NCBI GenBank assembly: GCA_002412925.1
Contig: DHVZ01000100.1
Location: 1-64,000, forward strand
Source of the DNA: Anaerolineales bacterium UBA5195
GTDB taxonomy: Bacteria > Chloroflexota > Anaerolineae > Anaerolineales > Villigracilaceae
Length of the DNA stretch: 64,000 nt
Direction: 5' to 3'
Made by a program: the position numbers and the translations under genes
Part shown: one piece after another, positions 27,201 through 35,779 of the stretch
Layout: every line of letters begins with the position of its first letter
Numbering within the stretch: position 1 is the first letter of the stretch
The notes under the pieces: model-generated
Told to the model about the DNA's origin: nothing
The model's input: only the letters and a program-made list of their open reading frames with translations
Database searches by the model: none

Positions 27201-28522
27201 AACGCAAACAGAAAAGTCAAATCGTTGACGTTTGTCCCGGTTGGCCCCGGTTGGAGGCCATCCCCAAGTTGCTTGAAAAAATGATAAGAGTCATGGCTGC
27301 CAAGATAGGCAGACGGCTGGAGACCGGCTTGCGCAGCGCGCTGCCAGGTTTCGCCCGTAACGACTGCGCCAGCAGCGTCAGTGGGGCCGTCTTCACCATC
27401 GGTGGCGAGGCTGACAAGCAGGACATTTTCGAGTCCGGCCAGTTCTTCCACAGCGGCCAGCGCCAATTCCTGGTTGCGCCCGCCAAGGCCGGTACTTTGC
27501 AGGGACTGCCCTGCGCTGCGTTGAAGGGTGACGGTTGTCTCACCGCCCGCCACCAGGCACAGCGGACGGATGGCGGCGCATTCTTGTTTGAGCCGGTCGC
27601 AGAAAAGCTTGGCAACCTCGCGGGCCTCGCCCTGCCAGGTATCACCCAAAAAGACGGGCTGGAATCCTTCGGACTGGGCCTGACGGAGAGCTGCCTGCGC
27701 CGCCAGGAAATTACTCCCGACAATGCGATTCTCCACCCGCTCAAACAACCCGTCACCGGGCTTGGGGGTTTCAGGAGCGTTTTCCAAGACCCGCAGAATC
27801 GCGACTGGAACCTTTTCACGCAGCCTATATTTTTCCAGCACGCCCAGCGCCTCGGCTTGCGTGGTCGGGTCGGGAGCGGTGGGGCCAGAGGCAATCGCTT
27901 CAAGCGGGTTGCCGACCACATCCGAAAGGATCAGACTGATCACCTGCGCTGGGGCCGCCGCCTGGGCCAGCCCCCCACCTTTGACCCGGTCGAGGTGGCG
28001 GCGCAGGGTGTTGATTTCATCAATGCGCGCGCCGCAGGCCAGCAGGGACGAGGTCAGCAAGCGCAAATCGTCGAGGCTCAGGCCGGGATGCGGGGCGGTC
28101 ATCAGCGCCGAGCCGCCGCCAGAAATGAGACAAACCAAGAGATCGTTCGGGCCAAGAGCTTGAACCAGTTCAAGGGCTTTTCTTCCCGCTTTCAGGCTGT
28201 TTGCATTTGGAACCGGGTGCCCACCCGGGATAATTTCGAACCCGGCCGGGAAGTGATCGGGAGTCTGTTTTGGAATGAGCAGGCCACGGGGAACCTGTTC
28301 CGCGAGGGTTTGAGCCACAGACAGGGTCATTTCTGGCGCGGCTTTTCCCAATCCAAGTAGAAAAATCTCCCCTGTGCATTTTTTAAAAACGGATTTTAGC
28401 GAAGGGAAGGGGAGTTGTGCCGGTAGAACCGCTTGGATGGCCGCTGATAAAATGCGTGTCACAGCCCGTCCATGCGGGTGGGAGATTAAAGTAGAAGTGA
28501 GAAAGGATGAAGGGGGCAGCAT
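27197..28522 (-). CDS. Glycerate 2-kinase (MOFRL family, DUF4147)
   Basis: 441 residues, the usual length. It phosphorylates D-glycerate with ATP, to 2-phosphoglycerate in the characterised members. Motifs in order: LLGLGKAAPEMT, CLISGGGSALM (phosphate loop), LLSDVVGNPLEAIASGPT, then the MOFRL domain with GGETTV, GRNQELALAA, TDGEDGPTDAAGAV and GPTGTNVNDL. The last residues (TFLFAF) end at a TAG lying inside the MITE at 27197-27199, so the native stop was replaced. The start at 28522 has AGGA five bases upstream; the frame is open further, but that would place it in the operator. It is divergent from the GntR regulator and probably co-controlled with it. Confidence 0.88.
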   Translation of the reverse strand: MLPPSSFLTSTLISHPHGRAVTRILSAAIQAVLPAQLPFPSLKSVFKKCTGEIFLLGLGKAAPEMTLSVAQTLAEQVPRGLLIPKQTPDHFPAGFEIIPGGHPVPNANSLKAGRKALELVQALGPNDLLVCLISGGGSALMTAPHPGLSLDDLRLLTSSLLACGARIDEINTLRRHLDRVKGGGLAQAAAPAQVISLILSDVVGNPLEAIASGPTAPDPTTQAEALGVLEKYRLREKVPVAILRVLENAPETPKPGDGLFERVENRIVGSNFLAAQAALRQAQSEGFQPVFLGDTWQGEAREVAKLFCDRLKQECAAIRPLCLVAGGETTVTLQRSAGQSLQSTGLGGRNQELALAAVEELAGLENVLLVSLATDGEDGPTDAAGAVVTGETWQRAAQAGLQPSAYLGSHDSYHFFKQLGDGLQPGPTGTNVNDLTFLFAF

Positions 28523-28581
28523 GTTTTCCTGGCTGGATCGAAAAGATGACTTTTGGTACTTGCTTTTTATGATCAAACTCC

Positions 28582-28601
28582 GTATACTGTATACAGTATA
28601 C
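28582..28601. promoter_or_regulatory. 20-bp perfect palindrome, probable GntR operator
   Basis: GTATACTGTATACAGTATAC is its own complement and lies between the divergent glycerate kinase and GntR/FCD genes, about 20 bases before the regulator start. Its size and position fit binding by a FadR-type dimer controlling both directions. Confidence 0.75.
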
Positions 28602-28623
28602 AATACCAGATCATCAAAGGCAA

Positions 28624-29334
28624 ATGGTTTTTATGACCGACTTCACTTTCACTCAGATCAAACAACACACCATCGAAAATGAAATTATTGGAAGCTTGCG
28701 CAAAGCCATTATAAGTGGTCAGCTTGCGCCGGGGGCGCATCTGAACGAATCCGAAATTGCCAAGCAGATGGCTGTCAGCCGGATCCCAATTCGAGAGGCG
28801 ATTAAGAAGTTGGAGCAGGAAGGGTTGGTGGTCCGCCAGCCGAACAAAGGTGTGAATGTCATTTCTTTCACCGCGCAGGATGTCCGCGAGACCTTCAGCT
28901 TGCGAGCCAGACTGGAGGAGATGGCTTTCGAATGGGCCATACCAAATATCACTGCCGGAGATCTGACCCAACTGCGCGCACTGGTGGATGAGCAAAAGGT
29001 GGCGATTGCGGCGCGAAAATACGATGAGCTGGCGCGGCTGGACCTGCGCTTCCATGAGTTAATTTGCTTGAAGGCCGGGCATTCGCGTTTGTTAAAAATC
29101 TGGTACGAACTGCATGCGCAAGGACAGATGCTCCTGAACCTGCGCTTTCGCCTGATGCCTGATTACACCCCTGAAACTGTTCTGGCAGATCATCTGGAAA
29201 TTTTGGCTGCGATCGAGCGCGGTGATGTCGCCCATGCAGTGCGGTTGACGAACGAGATCAGCGAACGGGTAATTAGTGAATGTATTCAAACCCTGGTTAG
29301 TTTCATGGCATCTTCTGAAGCCATGTCTCAATAA
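28624..29334 (+). CDS. GntR family transcriptional regulator (FadR subfamily, FCD domain)
   Basis: 236 residues. The N-terminal winged helix reads IIGSLRKAIISGQLAPGAHLNESEIAKQ, then VSRIPIREAIKKLEQEGLVV. The C-terminal FCD ligand domain shows the metal/ligand motif RLDLRFHELI and later DHLEILAAI. FCD regulators often respond to sugar acids. Given the glycerate kinase and hydroxyacid dehydrogenase nearby, a hydroxy acid such as glycerate is a reasonable ligand (inference). ATG 28624 and ATG 28633 are both possible; an AAAGG lies at 28616-28620. Confidence 0.88.
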   Translation: MVFMTDFTFTQIKQHTIENEIIGSLRKAIISGQLAPGAHLNESEIAKQMAVSRIPIREAIKKLEQEGLVVRQPNKGVNVISFTAQDVRETFSLRARLEEMAFEWAIPNITAGDLTQLRALVDEQKVAIAARKYDELARLDLRFHELICLKAGHSRLLKIWYELHAQGQMLLNLRFRLMPDYTPETVLADHLEILAAIERGDVAHAVRLTNEISERVISECIQTLVSFMASSEAMSQ

Positions 29335-29368
29335 TATTCTGTTTCCACACGTTCCCTGGAGGAGAAAA

Positions 29369-30814
29369 ATGTCTAACCTGAAAAAGATGTCTCGACGTGA
29401 TTTCTTGAAGTTTGCCACCCTGGCCGGTGCCGGTGGCGCTTTGGCCGCCTGTGCGCCCAAAGTGATTCAAACAGCCCTGCCCCCCACTGCCGTGCCAGCG
29501 ACCGAGGCAGCTGTTGCCACAGCTGCCCCGGTCATAGAAGCGACTGCCGCGCCTGCGAAGCTCAGCATTGCTCCCGGCACCAAGCTTACCATGAAATTGC
29601 GCGCTGCGTTCATGCCCCAAGGCAACGAAATTCTAAAAGTGATTATTCAGGATTGGGGCGCCAAGAATGAGATCCCGGTGGAGGTCGATATCGTTTCGAT
29701 GAACGACCTGCAGACGATTGCCGCAACCGCCGCCGAAACCGGCGCCGGGCCTGACATCATTGAAATCAACCAGGGATCGGCCCATTTGTTTGCCGAAAAA
29801 CTGGCCGATGTCAGCGATGTCTGTGAAGATCTGGGGAGTCGCTATGGCGGCTTCTATGTCTCTGCCGAAGAAGCCTGCAAAGTAGCTGGCAAATGGCTGT
29901 CTGTGCCCCGCTTCTATGCCCCGCACGCCATTTCCTATCGGGTTGATTTATTCGAACAGGCGGGCATCAAATCTACCCCGAAGACTTGGGAAGAGCTTTA
30001 CCAGGCTGGCAAGGCCTTGCAAGATGCCAAATTGGCGCCCGTTGCCTTCCCGCTCGGTCACGCCGTAGGCGATGGAAATGATTTCAACTATTCCGTCCTC
30101 TGGTCGTTTGGCGCCTCGGATGTCGCAGCAGATGGCAAGACCGTCACGATTAATTCGCCGGAAACCCGCGCCGCTTTGGAGTTTATGCAGAAGTTGTTCA
30201 CGGTCATGCCCGCCGATGTGCTTTCCTATGATGATGCCGCCAACAATCGCGCCTTCCTGGCCGGGACCATTTCGGCTACGAATAATGCTTCGACGATCTG
30301 GGCCGCCGCGCGCAACCAGGGCAAGACGGTGGTGGTTGGCAAAGATGCCGATGGAAAAGACATCACGAAAAACCTGCACGAACTGACCGATCACTTCGTC
30401 TACCCCGCCGGCCCTGCCGGGCAGATTACCTATGCCGAGTTCATGTCTTCAGCAATTTTCGCTTACTCACCGAATGTGGCCGCCGCCAAGGCGCTGTTAA
30501 CCTATATCAATGAACTTAATCAGGTCGAACCCTGGGCGAACCCGAACCTGGGCTTTGTCTTCCCGCCCCTCCAGGGTCAGAAAGACAGCCTGCTGATGCC
30601 CTGGAATACCACCCCAAAACTGGCACCCTTCAAGGGTTACGCGGCCACCTCGCACCTGCCCGGTTATCCAAGCACCAACTTCCGCAGCGGGACAGAAGCC
30701 TATGCCAAGTGGATCGTGGTGGATATGTTTGCCAACGTCTGCGGTGGTCTCAAAACCATCGATGAAGCCATCGCCGAAGCTGAAACCCAACTCAAGTCGA
30801 TCTACGGCGCTTAA
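29369..30814 (+). CDS. Sugar ABC transporter substrate-binding lipoprotein with twin-arginine motif
   Basis: 481 residues. SRRDFLKF at residues 8-15 is a twin-arginine export signal followed by lipobox LAAC (Cys28), then an Ala/Pro/Thr-rich tether and a solute-binding-protein-family-1 (MalE-like) domain. It captures a sugar outside the membrane and passes it to the two permeases encoded next. SD GGAGGAG before ATG 29369. No ATPase gene lies in this operon, so a shared MsiK/MalK-type ATPase is presumably encoded elsewhere. Confidence 0.88.
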   Translation: MSNLKKMSRRDFLKFATLAGAGGALAACAPKVIQTALPPTAVPATEAAVATAAPVIEATAAPAKLSIAPGTKLTMKLRAAFMPQGNEILKVIIQDWGAKNEIPVEVDIVSMNDLQTIAATAAETGAGPDIIEINQGSAHLFAEKLADVSDVCEDLGSRYGGFYVSAEEACKVAGKWLSVPRFYAPHAISYRVDLFEQAGIKSTPKTWEELYQAGKALQDAKLAPVAFPLGHAVGDGNDFNYSVLWSFGASDVAADGKTVTINSPETRAALEFMQKLFTVMPADVLSYDDAANNRAFLAGTISATNNASTIWAAARNQGKTVVVGKDADGKDITKNLHELTDHFVYPAGPAGQITYAEFMSSAIFAYSPNVAAAKALLTYINELNQVEPWANPNLGFVFPPLQGQKDSLLMPWNTTPKLAPFKGYAATSHLPGYPSTNFRSGTEAYAKWIVVDMFANVCGGLKTIDEAIAEAETQLKSIYGA

Positions 30815-30835
30815 TTTTCTCTCAGAATCCGGACT

Positions 30836-30871
30836 CCAGGGGCAGGGCAAGCTCATCTGCCCTGCCCCTGG
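30836..30871 (+). promoter_or_regulatory. Intercistronic stem-loop between binding protein and permease genes
   Basis: Perfect 14-bp GC-rich stem (30836-30849 with 30858-30871), 8-base loop, no T-tract. Hairpins at this position commonly protect the upstream binding-protein message so that it is made in excess over the permeases. Confidence 0.55.
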
Positions 30872-30889
30872 CAAAAGCAGGAGAGTTTC

Positions 30890-31828
30890 ATGGCTTTATC
30901 AATTGCAAAAACAGATTCCATTAGAAAACCCGAGGGTCTGCGGACACGCCTGAGTACCTGGCTTGATCGGGAATCAGTGGTTGGACCGTTGATGGTTGCC
31001 CCGGCTGCGCTGATGCTGGTGATCTTGATCGCCTACCCGTTTGGTGTCGCCATCTATCTTTCGCTGACCAACCGCCTAATTGCGCGCGCCGATACGGGTG
31101 TCTTTATTGGCCTGCAAAACTACGTCAATCTGCTCGGCGATAGCATCTTCCGCAGAACAGCCCTCAACACCTTCAATTTTGCGCTGACCGCTGTCTTTTT
31201 CAAGCTAATCTTTGGGATGCTGATGGCGCTCGTCCTTGACGAGGTCAAATTTCTCAAGAATCTCCTGCGCGGCGTAATGCTCCTGCCCTGGATTGTGCCA
31301 ACTTCCTTGAGCGCCCTGGGCTGGTTGTGGATGTTTGACTCCGAGTTCAGTATTTTCAACAAAATCCTCCTGGGAACCGGGCTGATCGATCAAAAAATCA
31401 TCTGGCTGGGCATGCCTGCCACGGCGATGTTCTCGGTGCAACTGGTCAATATTTGGCGCGGGATCCCCTTCTTTGGGATTTCCTTGCTGGCCGGGATGCA
31501 GTCCATCCCCCAGGATTTGTATGAAGCCGCTGAAATTGATGGCGCCAATGGCTGGCAAAAGTTTTGGCGCATCACGATGCCACTCCTGATGCCAGTCACC
31601 GCAGTCGTAACGCTTTTTTCCATCGTCCAAACCTTTGCCGACTTCCAGATTGTCTATGTTCTGACCCGCGGCGGCCCGGTCAACAGCACCCATCTCTTTG
31701 CCACTTTGACGCACCAAACCGCGATCGTTGCCGGAAAATTGGGTGAAGGCGCCGCCATTTCGCTCTTTATCTTCCCCGTGCTGGCTGTGGCTGCCATCCT
31801 CCAGTTACGCTATTTGCAACGCCAATAA
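30890..31828 (+). CDS. Sugar ABC transporter permease (MalF/UgpA-like)
   Basis: 312 residues, six or seven hydrophobic spans. The ATPase-coupling EAA loop is recognisable (LYEAAEIDGANGWQKFWRITMPLL). It is the first of two permease subunits for the adjacent binding protein. SD AGGAGAG before the ATG. Confidence 0.92.
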   Translation: MALSIAKTDSIRKPEGLRTRLSTWLDRESVVGPLMVAPAALMLVILIAYPFGVAIYLSLTNRLIARADTGVFIGLQNYVNLLGDSIFRRTALNTFNFALTAVFFKLIFGMLMALVLDEVKFLKNLLRGVMLLPWIVPTSLSALGWLWMFDSEFSIFNKILLGTGLIDQKIIWLGMPATAMFSVQLVNIWRGIPFFGISLLAGMQSIPQDLYEAAEIDGANGWQKFWRITMPLLMPVTAVVTLFSIVQTFADFQIVYVLTRGGPVNSTHLFATLTHQTAIVAGKLGEGAAISLFIFPVLAVAAILQLRYLQRQ

Positions 31829-31842
31829 ACCCGGAGAAAACC

Positions 31843-32727
31843 ATGACCGCCTCGACCAACTCATCTTCAACCGGCTGGCAAACCAGCAAACGGGTGAATA
31901 AGATTTTCAAGAACATCTGGGTTTACTGCGGGCTGATTTTTTTCCTGGTGACGATGCTCTTCCCGTTTTACTGGATGCTGATCACCTCGATTACACCCGA
32001 TAACATTATCTATGATATCAACCGCAACTCGCTGCTGGTTTTAGAGCCGACGATTGAACATTATGTTAAGCTGCTTCAGGACTCGCCGTTTTTGCTCTGG
32101 TTGAAAAACAGCCTGCTGGTTGCGATTGTCTCGACCTCCATCTCGTTGGTCGTGGGCACGATGGCCGCTTATTCACTGGCGCGCCTGCGCTTTCGCGGCG
32201 GGCAGACGATGGGGATGCTGATCTTTGTCACCTACTTAGTACCCACCACCCTGCTTTTCCTGCCGCTGGCCTATGTGGTCCGCAACCTGGGAATGTTCGA
32301 CAAGCCAATCGCCTTGATGTTAACCTATCCAACCTTTCTGATCCCCTTTTGCACCTGGCTGTTGATGGGTTATTTCAAGGGCATTCCCAGAGAATTGGAA
32401 GAATGCGCGATGGTGGATGGCTGCACCCGTTTCGGGGCCTTTTTCAAGATTGTGCTCCCGATCAGCCTGCCGGGCCTGGTTTCCGCAGGATTGTTCGCCT
32501 TCACCCTCTCGTGGAATGAATTTATCTACGCCCTGACCCTGGCGCAGTCGAACAGCGTCAAAACCCTGCCAACCGGGGTGGTAAGCCAATTGGTGCTGGG
32601 CGATGTTTACTTCTGGGGTCAATTGATGGCCGCTGCGCTGCTCGGTTCGGTTCCGATTGCCATCCTCTACTCTTTCTTTCTGGAGTATTACGTCAAAGGC
32701 ATGACCGCCGGAGCCGTCAAAGGATAA
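31843..32727 (+). CDS. Sugar ABC transporter permease (MalG/UgpE-like)
   Basis: 294 residues, six hydrophobic spans. EAA-type loop LEECAMVDGCTRFGAFFKIVLPI and the typical C-terminal LGSVPIAILYSFFLEYYVKGMTAGAVKG. It pairs with the preceding permease, whose stop lies 14 bases upstream. Confidence 0.92.
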   Translation: MTASTNSSSTGWQTSKRVNKIFKNIWVYCGLIFFLVTMLFPFYWMLITSITPDNIIYDINRNSLLVLEPTIEHYVKLLQDSPFLLWLKNSLLVAIVSTSISLVVGTMAAYSLARLRFRGGQTMGMLIFVTYLVPTTLLFLPLAYVVRNLGMFDKPIALMLTYPTFLIPFCTWLLMGYFKGIPRELEECAMVDGCTRFGAFFKIVLPISLPGLVSAGLFAFTLSWNEFIYALTLAQSNSVKTLPTGVVSQLVLGDVYFWGQLMAAALLGSVPIAILYSFFLEYYVKGMTAGAVKG

Positions 32728-32736
32728 AAAACTCCA

Positions 32737-32770
32737 GCAAGTCCCCGGCGCGCCAGTGCCGGGGACTTGC
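32737..32770 (+). promoter_or_regulatory. Intercistronic GC-rich stem-loop
   Basis: Perfect 13-bp stem (32737-32749 with 32758-32770), 8-base loop, followed on the plus strand by a run of A, not T. It separates the transport genes from the catabolic genes and may set relative expression. Confidence 0.5.
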
Positions 32771-32805
32771 AAAAAAATAGCCTTCACTTTTAAAGGAAAA
32801 CACCT

Positions 32806-33771
32806 ATGTCTACATGGAAATACTCTGTCATCCTGGGTTTCCTGGGAAAACTGAACGACCGCTTCGCCACCTATGGCGAACCGCGTGAAATTGCCGGGAA
32901 ATTTGAACTTGCCTCCAAAATTGAGGGGCTTCAAGGCCTGGAACTGGTCTACCCCTTCGATTTCGCCGATGTAGCCGTGACCAAAGCCCTGCTCAAACAG
33001 CACAACCTGGCCTGCTCGACCGTCAATGTCAATATTAAATCTGAAGCGAAGTTCCATCTTGGGGCGTTGACCAGCAAGGATGCTGGCATCCGCAAGGAGG
33101 CTGTCTCCTATCTCCAACAGGCGATGGACGTTTCCGCTGACCTGGGCACCAACATGATTACCTGCTGCCCGCTCTCCGATGGTTACGATTACGCCTTTGA
33201 AACCAACTACCCCCAAGCCTGGAAATGGTTCGTCGATGGCGTTGGGGAATCAGCTGCGTATCGCCCGGAGGTCAAGGTCAGCCTGGAATACAAACAGTCC
33301 GAACCGCGCCACAAGGTCATCATCCCCAATTCTGGCACGACGCTAGCCGCTTGTTTGCAGGTTGGCCTGCTCAATGTGGGCGTGACGATGGATATGGGTC
33401 ACGCACTCTACACCGGTGAAGGCACCGCCCAGGCCGCCGGGCTGCTGGCCCAGGCCGGGAAACTGTTCCTCGTTCACGTCAACGACAACTACCGCAACTG
33501 GGACTGGGACATGATCCCCGGCTCGGTCAATGCCTGGGATCTGGTCGAATGCGTTTACTATCTGCGCGAGTTGGGCTATACCGGCTGGTTGACTTCGGAT
33601 GTGGCGCCCTTCCGCCTGGATGCGATCAAGACCTGCTCAGCCACCTATCGCAGCCTGGTCTGGGCTGAAAAAGTGGTTGAAAAAATTGGCCGTGAGAAAC
33701 TCCGCGAAATTGTTTCCCAGGGCGATCCGGTGGATGCGCTAGACGCGCTGCAAGCGGCTGTGCTGGGATAA
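32806..33771 (+). CDS. Xylose-isomerase-like TIM-barrel sugar isomerase/epimerase
   Basis: 321 residues of the AP-endonuclease-2/xylose-isomerase-like superfamily. Candidate metal ligands lie in LEYKQSEPRHK, MDMGHALYTG and LVHVNDNYRNWDWDMIPG. It most likely interconverts an aldose and ketose taken up by the upstream transporter. The downstream split transketolase suggests that the ketose, perhaps after phosphorylation, is a transketolase donor. I cannot tell the substrate from sequence. SD AAAGGA. Confidence 0.8.
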   Translation: MSTWKYSVILGFLGKLNDRFATYGEPREIAGKFELASKIEGLQGLELVYPFDFADVAVTKALLKQHNLACSTVNVNIKSEAKFHLGALTSKDAGIRKEAVSYLQQAMDVSADLGTNMITCCPLSDGYDYAFETNYPQAWKWFVDGVGESAAYRPEVKVSLEYKQSEPRHKVIIPNSGTTLAACLQVGLLNVGVTMDMGHALYTGEGTAQAAGLLAQAGKLFLVHVNDNYRNWDWDMIPGSVNAWDLVECVYYLRELGYTGWLTSDVAPFRLDAIKTCSATYRSLVWAEKVVEKIGREKLREIVSQGDPVDALDALQAAVLG

Positions 33772-33780
33772 CCATTTTCC

Positions 33781-33872
33781 GTAGGGGCGACCCACCCAGG
33801 CCTGCCAGGGCACATCCTTAAATATTTTTTGCCTGAAGCGGCAGATTTTATTTCCTGGCGGGTCGCCCCTAC
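33781..33872. repeat. Inverted intergenic repeat (GTAGGGGCGACCC type)
   Basis: GTAGGGGCGACCC at 33781-33793 and its exact complement at 33860-33872 flank 66 bases between the isomerase and transketolase genes. This word is a common dispersed intergenic palindrome half in several phyla, so it looks like a REP-type element. Confidence 0.5.
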
Positions 33873-33892
33873 AGCCATCTAAAGGTGCAACC

Positions 33893-34750
33893 ATGAACGA
33901 ATTAGATGTATCAAAACCATTATCTGTATCAGAATTGAAGCGCATGGCCGTGCAAATGCGCAAAGACATCCTATACATGATTCACGCAGCCCAGGCCGGG
34001 CACCCGGGCGGATCGCTTTCAGCGACTGACATTGTCACAGCACTCTATTTCCGCCTGATGCGAATCGACCCGGCCAATCCACAATGGGAAGACCGCGACC
34101 GTTTTATTCTCTCCAAAGGGCACGCCTGTCCGGTCTGGTATGCGGCGCTGGCCAATCGGGGTTATTATGACCGCGCCCACCTCGCCACCCTGCGCAAACT
34201 CGAAAGCATCCTGCAAGGTCATGCCGACATGAAAAAAACCCCTGGTGTGGATATGACCGTTGGCTCTCTGGGACAGGGTATCTGCGCCGGGGTGGGTATG
34301 GCCCTGGCAGCACGTGTCAATCAAAAAGATTACCACGTCTGGGTGGTGATCGGCGATGGCGAAATGCAGGAAGGTTCCGTTTGGGAGGCGGCCATGTCTG
34401 CCGCCAAGTGGAAACTGGATAATCTAACCGTCATTCTCGACCTAAATCGCATCCAAAACGATGATTTCGTTGAAAAAATCATGCCTCTCGGCCAGGTGAA
34501 GGAAAAATGGCAGGCCTTTGGCTGGAAGACCATCTGCCTCGATGGGCACGATATGCAGCAGGTGGTGGGTGCGCTCGAAGAAGCCCGCACCATCAAAGGC
34601 ATTCCCACCATCCTGATTGCCGATACGATCAAGGGGAAAGGCGTATCATTCATGGAAAATGTCCCGCTCTGGCATGGCACTGCGCCCAACGATGAGCAAT
34701 ATGCTCAGGCACTGGCTGAAGTTGAATCTGCCATGGAGGTGGCCGCATGA
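33893..34750 (+). CDS. Transketolase, N-terminal (TPP-binding) subunit
   Basis: 285 residues covering the pyrophosphate half of transketolase: HPGGSLSATDIVTALYF, SKGHACPVWYAAL, and the thiamine-diphosphate motif GDGEMQEGSVWEA through to DLNRIQND. Two-subunit transketolases of this type carry out either pentose-phosphate reactions or specialised ones such as cleavage of apulose 4-phosphate. Stop and start overlap with the next gene (ATGA). Confidence 0.92.
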   Translation: MNELDVSKPLSVSELKRMAVQMRKDILYMIHAAQAGHPGGSLSATDIVTALYFRLMRIDPANPQWEDRDRFILSKGHACPVWYAALANRGYYDRAHLATLRKLESILQGHADMKKTPGVDMTVGSLGQGICAGVGMALAARVNQKDYHVWVVIGDGEMQEGSVWEAAMSAAKWKLDNLTVILDLNRIQNDDFVEKIMPLGQVKEKWQAFGWKTICLDGHDMQQVVGALEEARTIKGIPTILIADTIKGKGVSFMENVPLWHGTAPNDEQYAQALAEVESAMEVAA

Positions 34751-35769
34751 ACTCTCCATATCATTATCTCTTGCCCGAAGTCGAGGCGGCGCTGACCAAC
34801 CCAGACTTTTTCAAGACGGCCAAAAAGCAGGCCACCCGTTTCTCGTATGCCGAAGCCCTAATGGAAGTTGCAGAGAAAAACCCAAAAGTGGTTGTATTAG
34901 ATGTGGACGTGGGAAAATCACTCAAAACCAATGAATTTGCCAAAAAATATCCTGAGCGTTCCTTTAACTTCGGGATTGCCGAACAAAATATGATGGCCGC
35001 TGCAGCTGGCATGGCCACCACCGGGTTGATTCCATTTGCCTCGGGTTACGCCATGTTCCTGAGCATGCGCGCGCTCGACCAGGTGCGCAACAGCATCCAT
35101 TACCCGCATCTGAACGTCAAAATCGCCGCCAGCCATAGCGGAATCACCCCCGGCCCGGATGGAGTCACCCACCAGGCACAAGAAGACCTTTCAATCATCC
35201 GCACCATCGCCGGGTCATGCGTCATCGCGCCTGCAGACCCGGTCAGCACCAAAATGGCGGTACATGCCATGGCCGAGTATGAAGGCCCGGTCTACTTATC
35301 CCTGACCCGCGACCCCGTGCCCAGCCTGTACACCCCGGATTTCCCCTATGAAATCGGTAAAGTTGTGACTTTGCGCGATGGCGGCGATGTGACCATCATC
35401 GCCAACCGCGACCTGGTCGCCCATGCGCTGGTAGCCGCGGCAACACTGGCTAAACAAGGCATCGAGGCGCGGGTACTGGACTGTCACACTCTCAAACCGC
35501 TCGACGAAGCAAGTATACTTAAAGCCGCGCATGAGACCGGCTGTATCGTCACTGCGGAAAACAACGTCATCTTTGGCGGACTGGGCAGCGCCGTGGCGGA
35601 ATTATTGGTGGAGAATTATCCCATCCCGATGAAACGCATTGGCATCCGCGACACCTTCGCTGAATCTGGTCCCTACCTGGATGTTATTCACAAATACGGC
35701 CTGACCGCCCCGCATATCCTGCAGGCCGCGCTAGAGACCCTGGAACGCACCCGCGAGTTTATTCGTTGA
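34747..35769 (+). CDS. Transketolase, C-terminal subunit
   Basis: 340 residues: the pyrimidine-binding domain with the catalytic-Glu region FNFGIAEQNMMAAAAGMA, then SHSGITPGPDGVTHQAQEDL, and the C-terminal transketolase domain (EARVLDCHTLKPLDEASIL). It forms the active enzyme with the preceding subunit. The dehydrogenase gene follows 10 bases later, so all are in one operon. Confidence 0.92.
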   Translation: MNSPYHYLLPEVEAALTNPDFFKTAKKQATRFSYAEALMEVAEKNPKVVVLDVDVGKSLKTNEFAKKYPERSFNFGIAEQNMMAAAAGMATTGLIPFASGYAMFLSMRALDQVRNSIHYPHLNVKIAASHSGITPGPDGVTHQAQEDLSIIRTIAGSCVIAPADPVSTKMAVHAMAEYEGPVYLSLTRDPVPSLYTPDFPYEIGKVVTLRDGGDVTIIANRDLVAHALVAAATLAKQGIEARVLDCHTLKPLDEASILKAAHETGCIVTAENNVIFGGLGSAVAELLVENYPIPMKRIGIRDTFAESGPYLDVIHKYGLTAPHILQAALETLERTREFIR

Positions 35770-35779
35770 AGGAGGTTCA

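Noticed and set aside
27251..28360. 369-codon open frame on the plus strand opposite the glycerate kinase gene
   Set aside because: No domain, no ribosome site; it is the antisense shadow of a GC-rich conserved gene.
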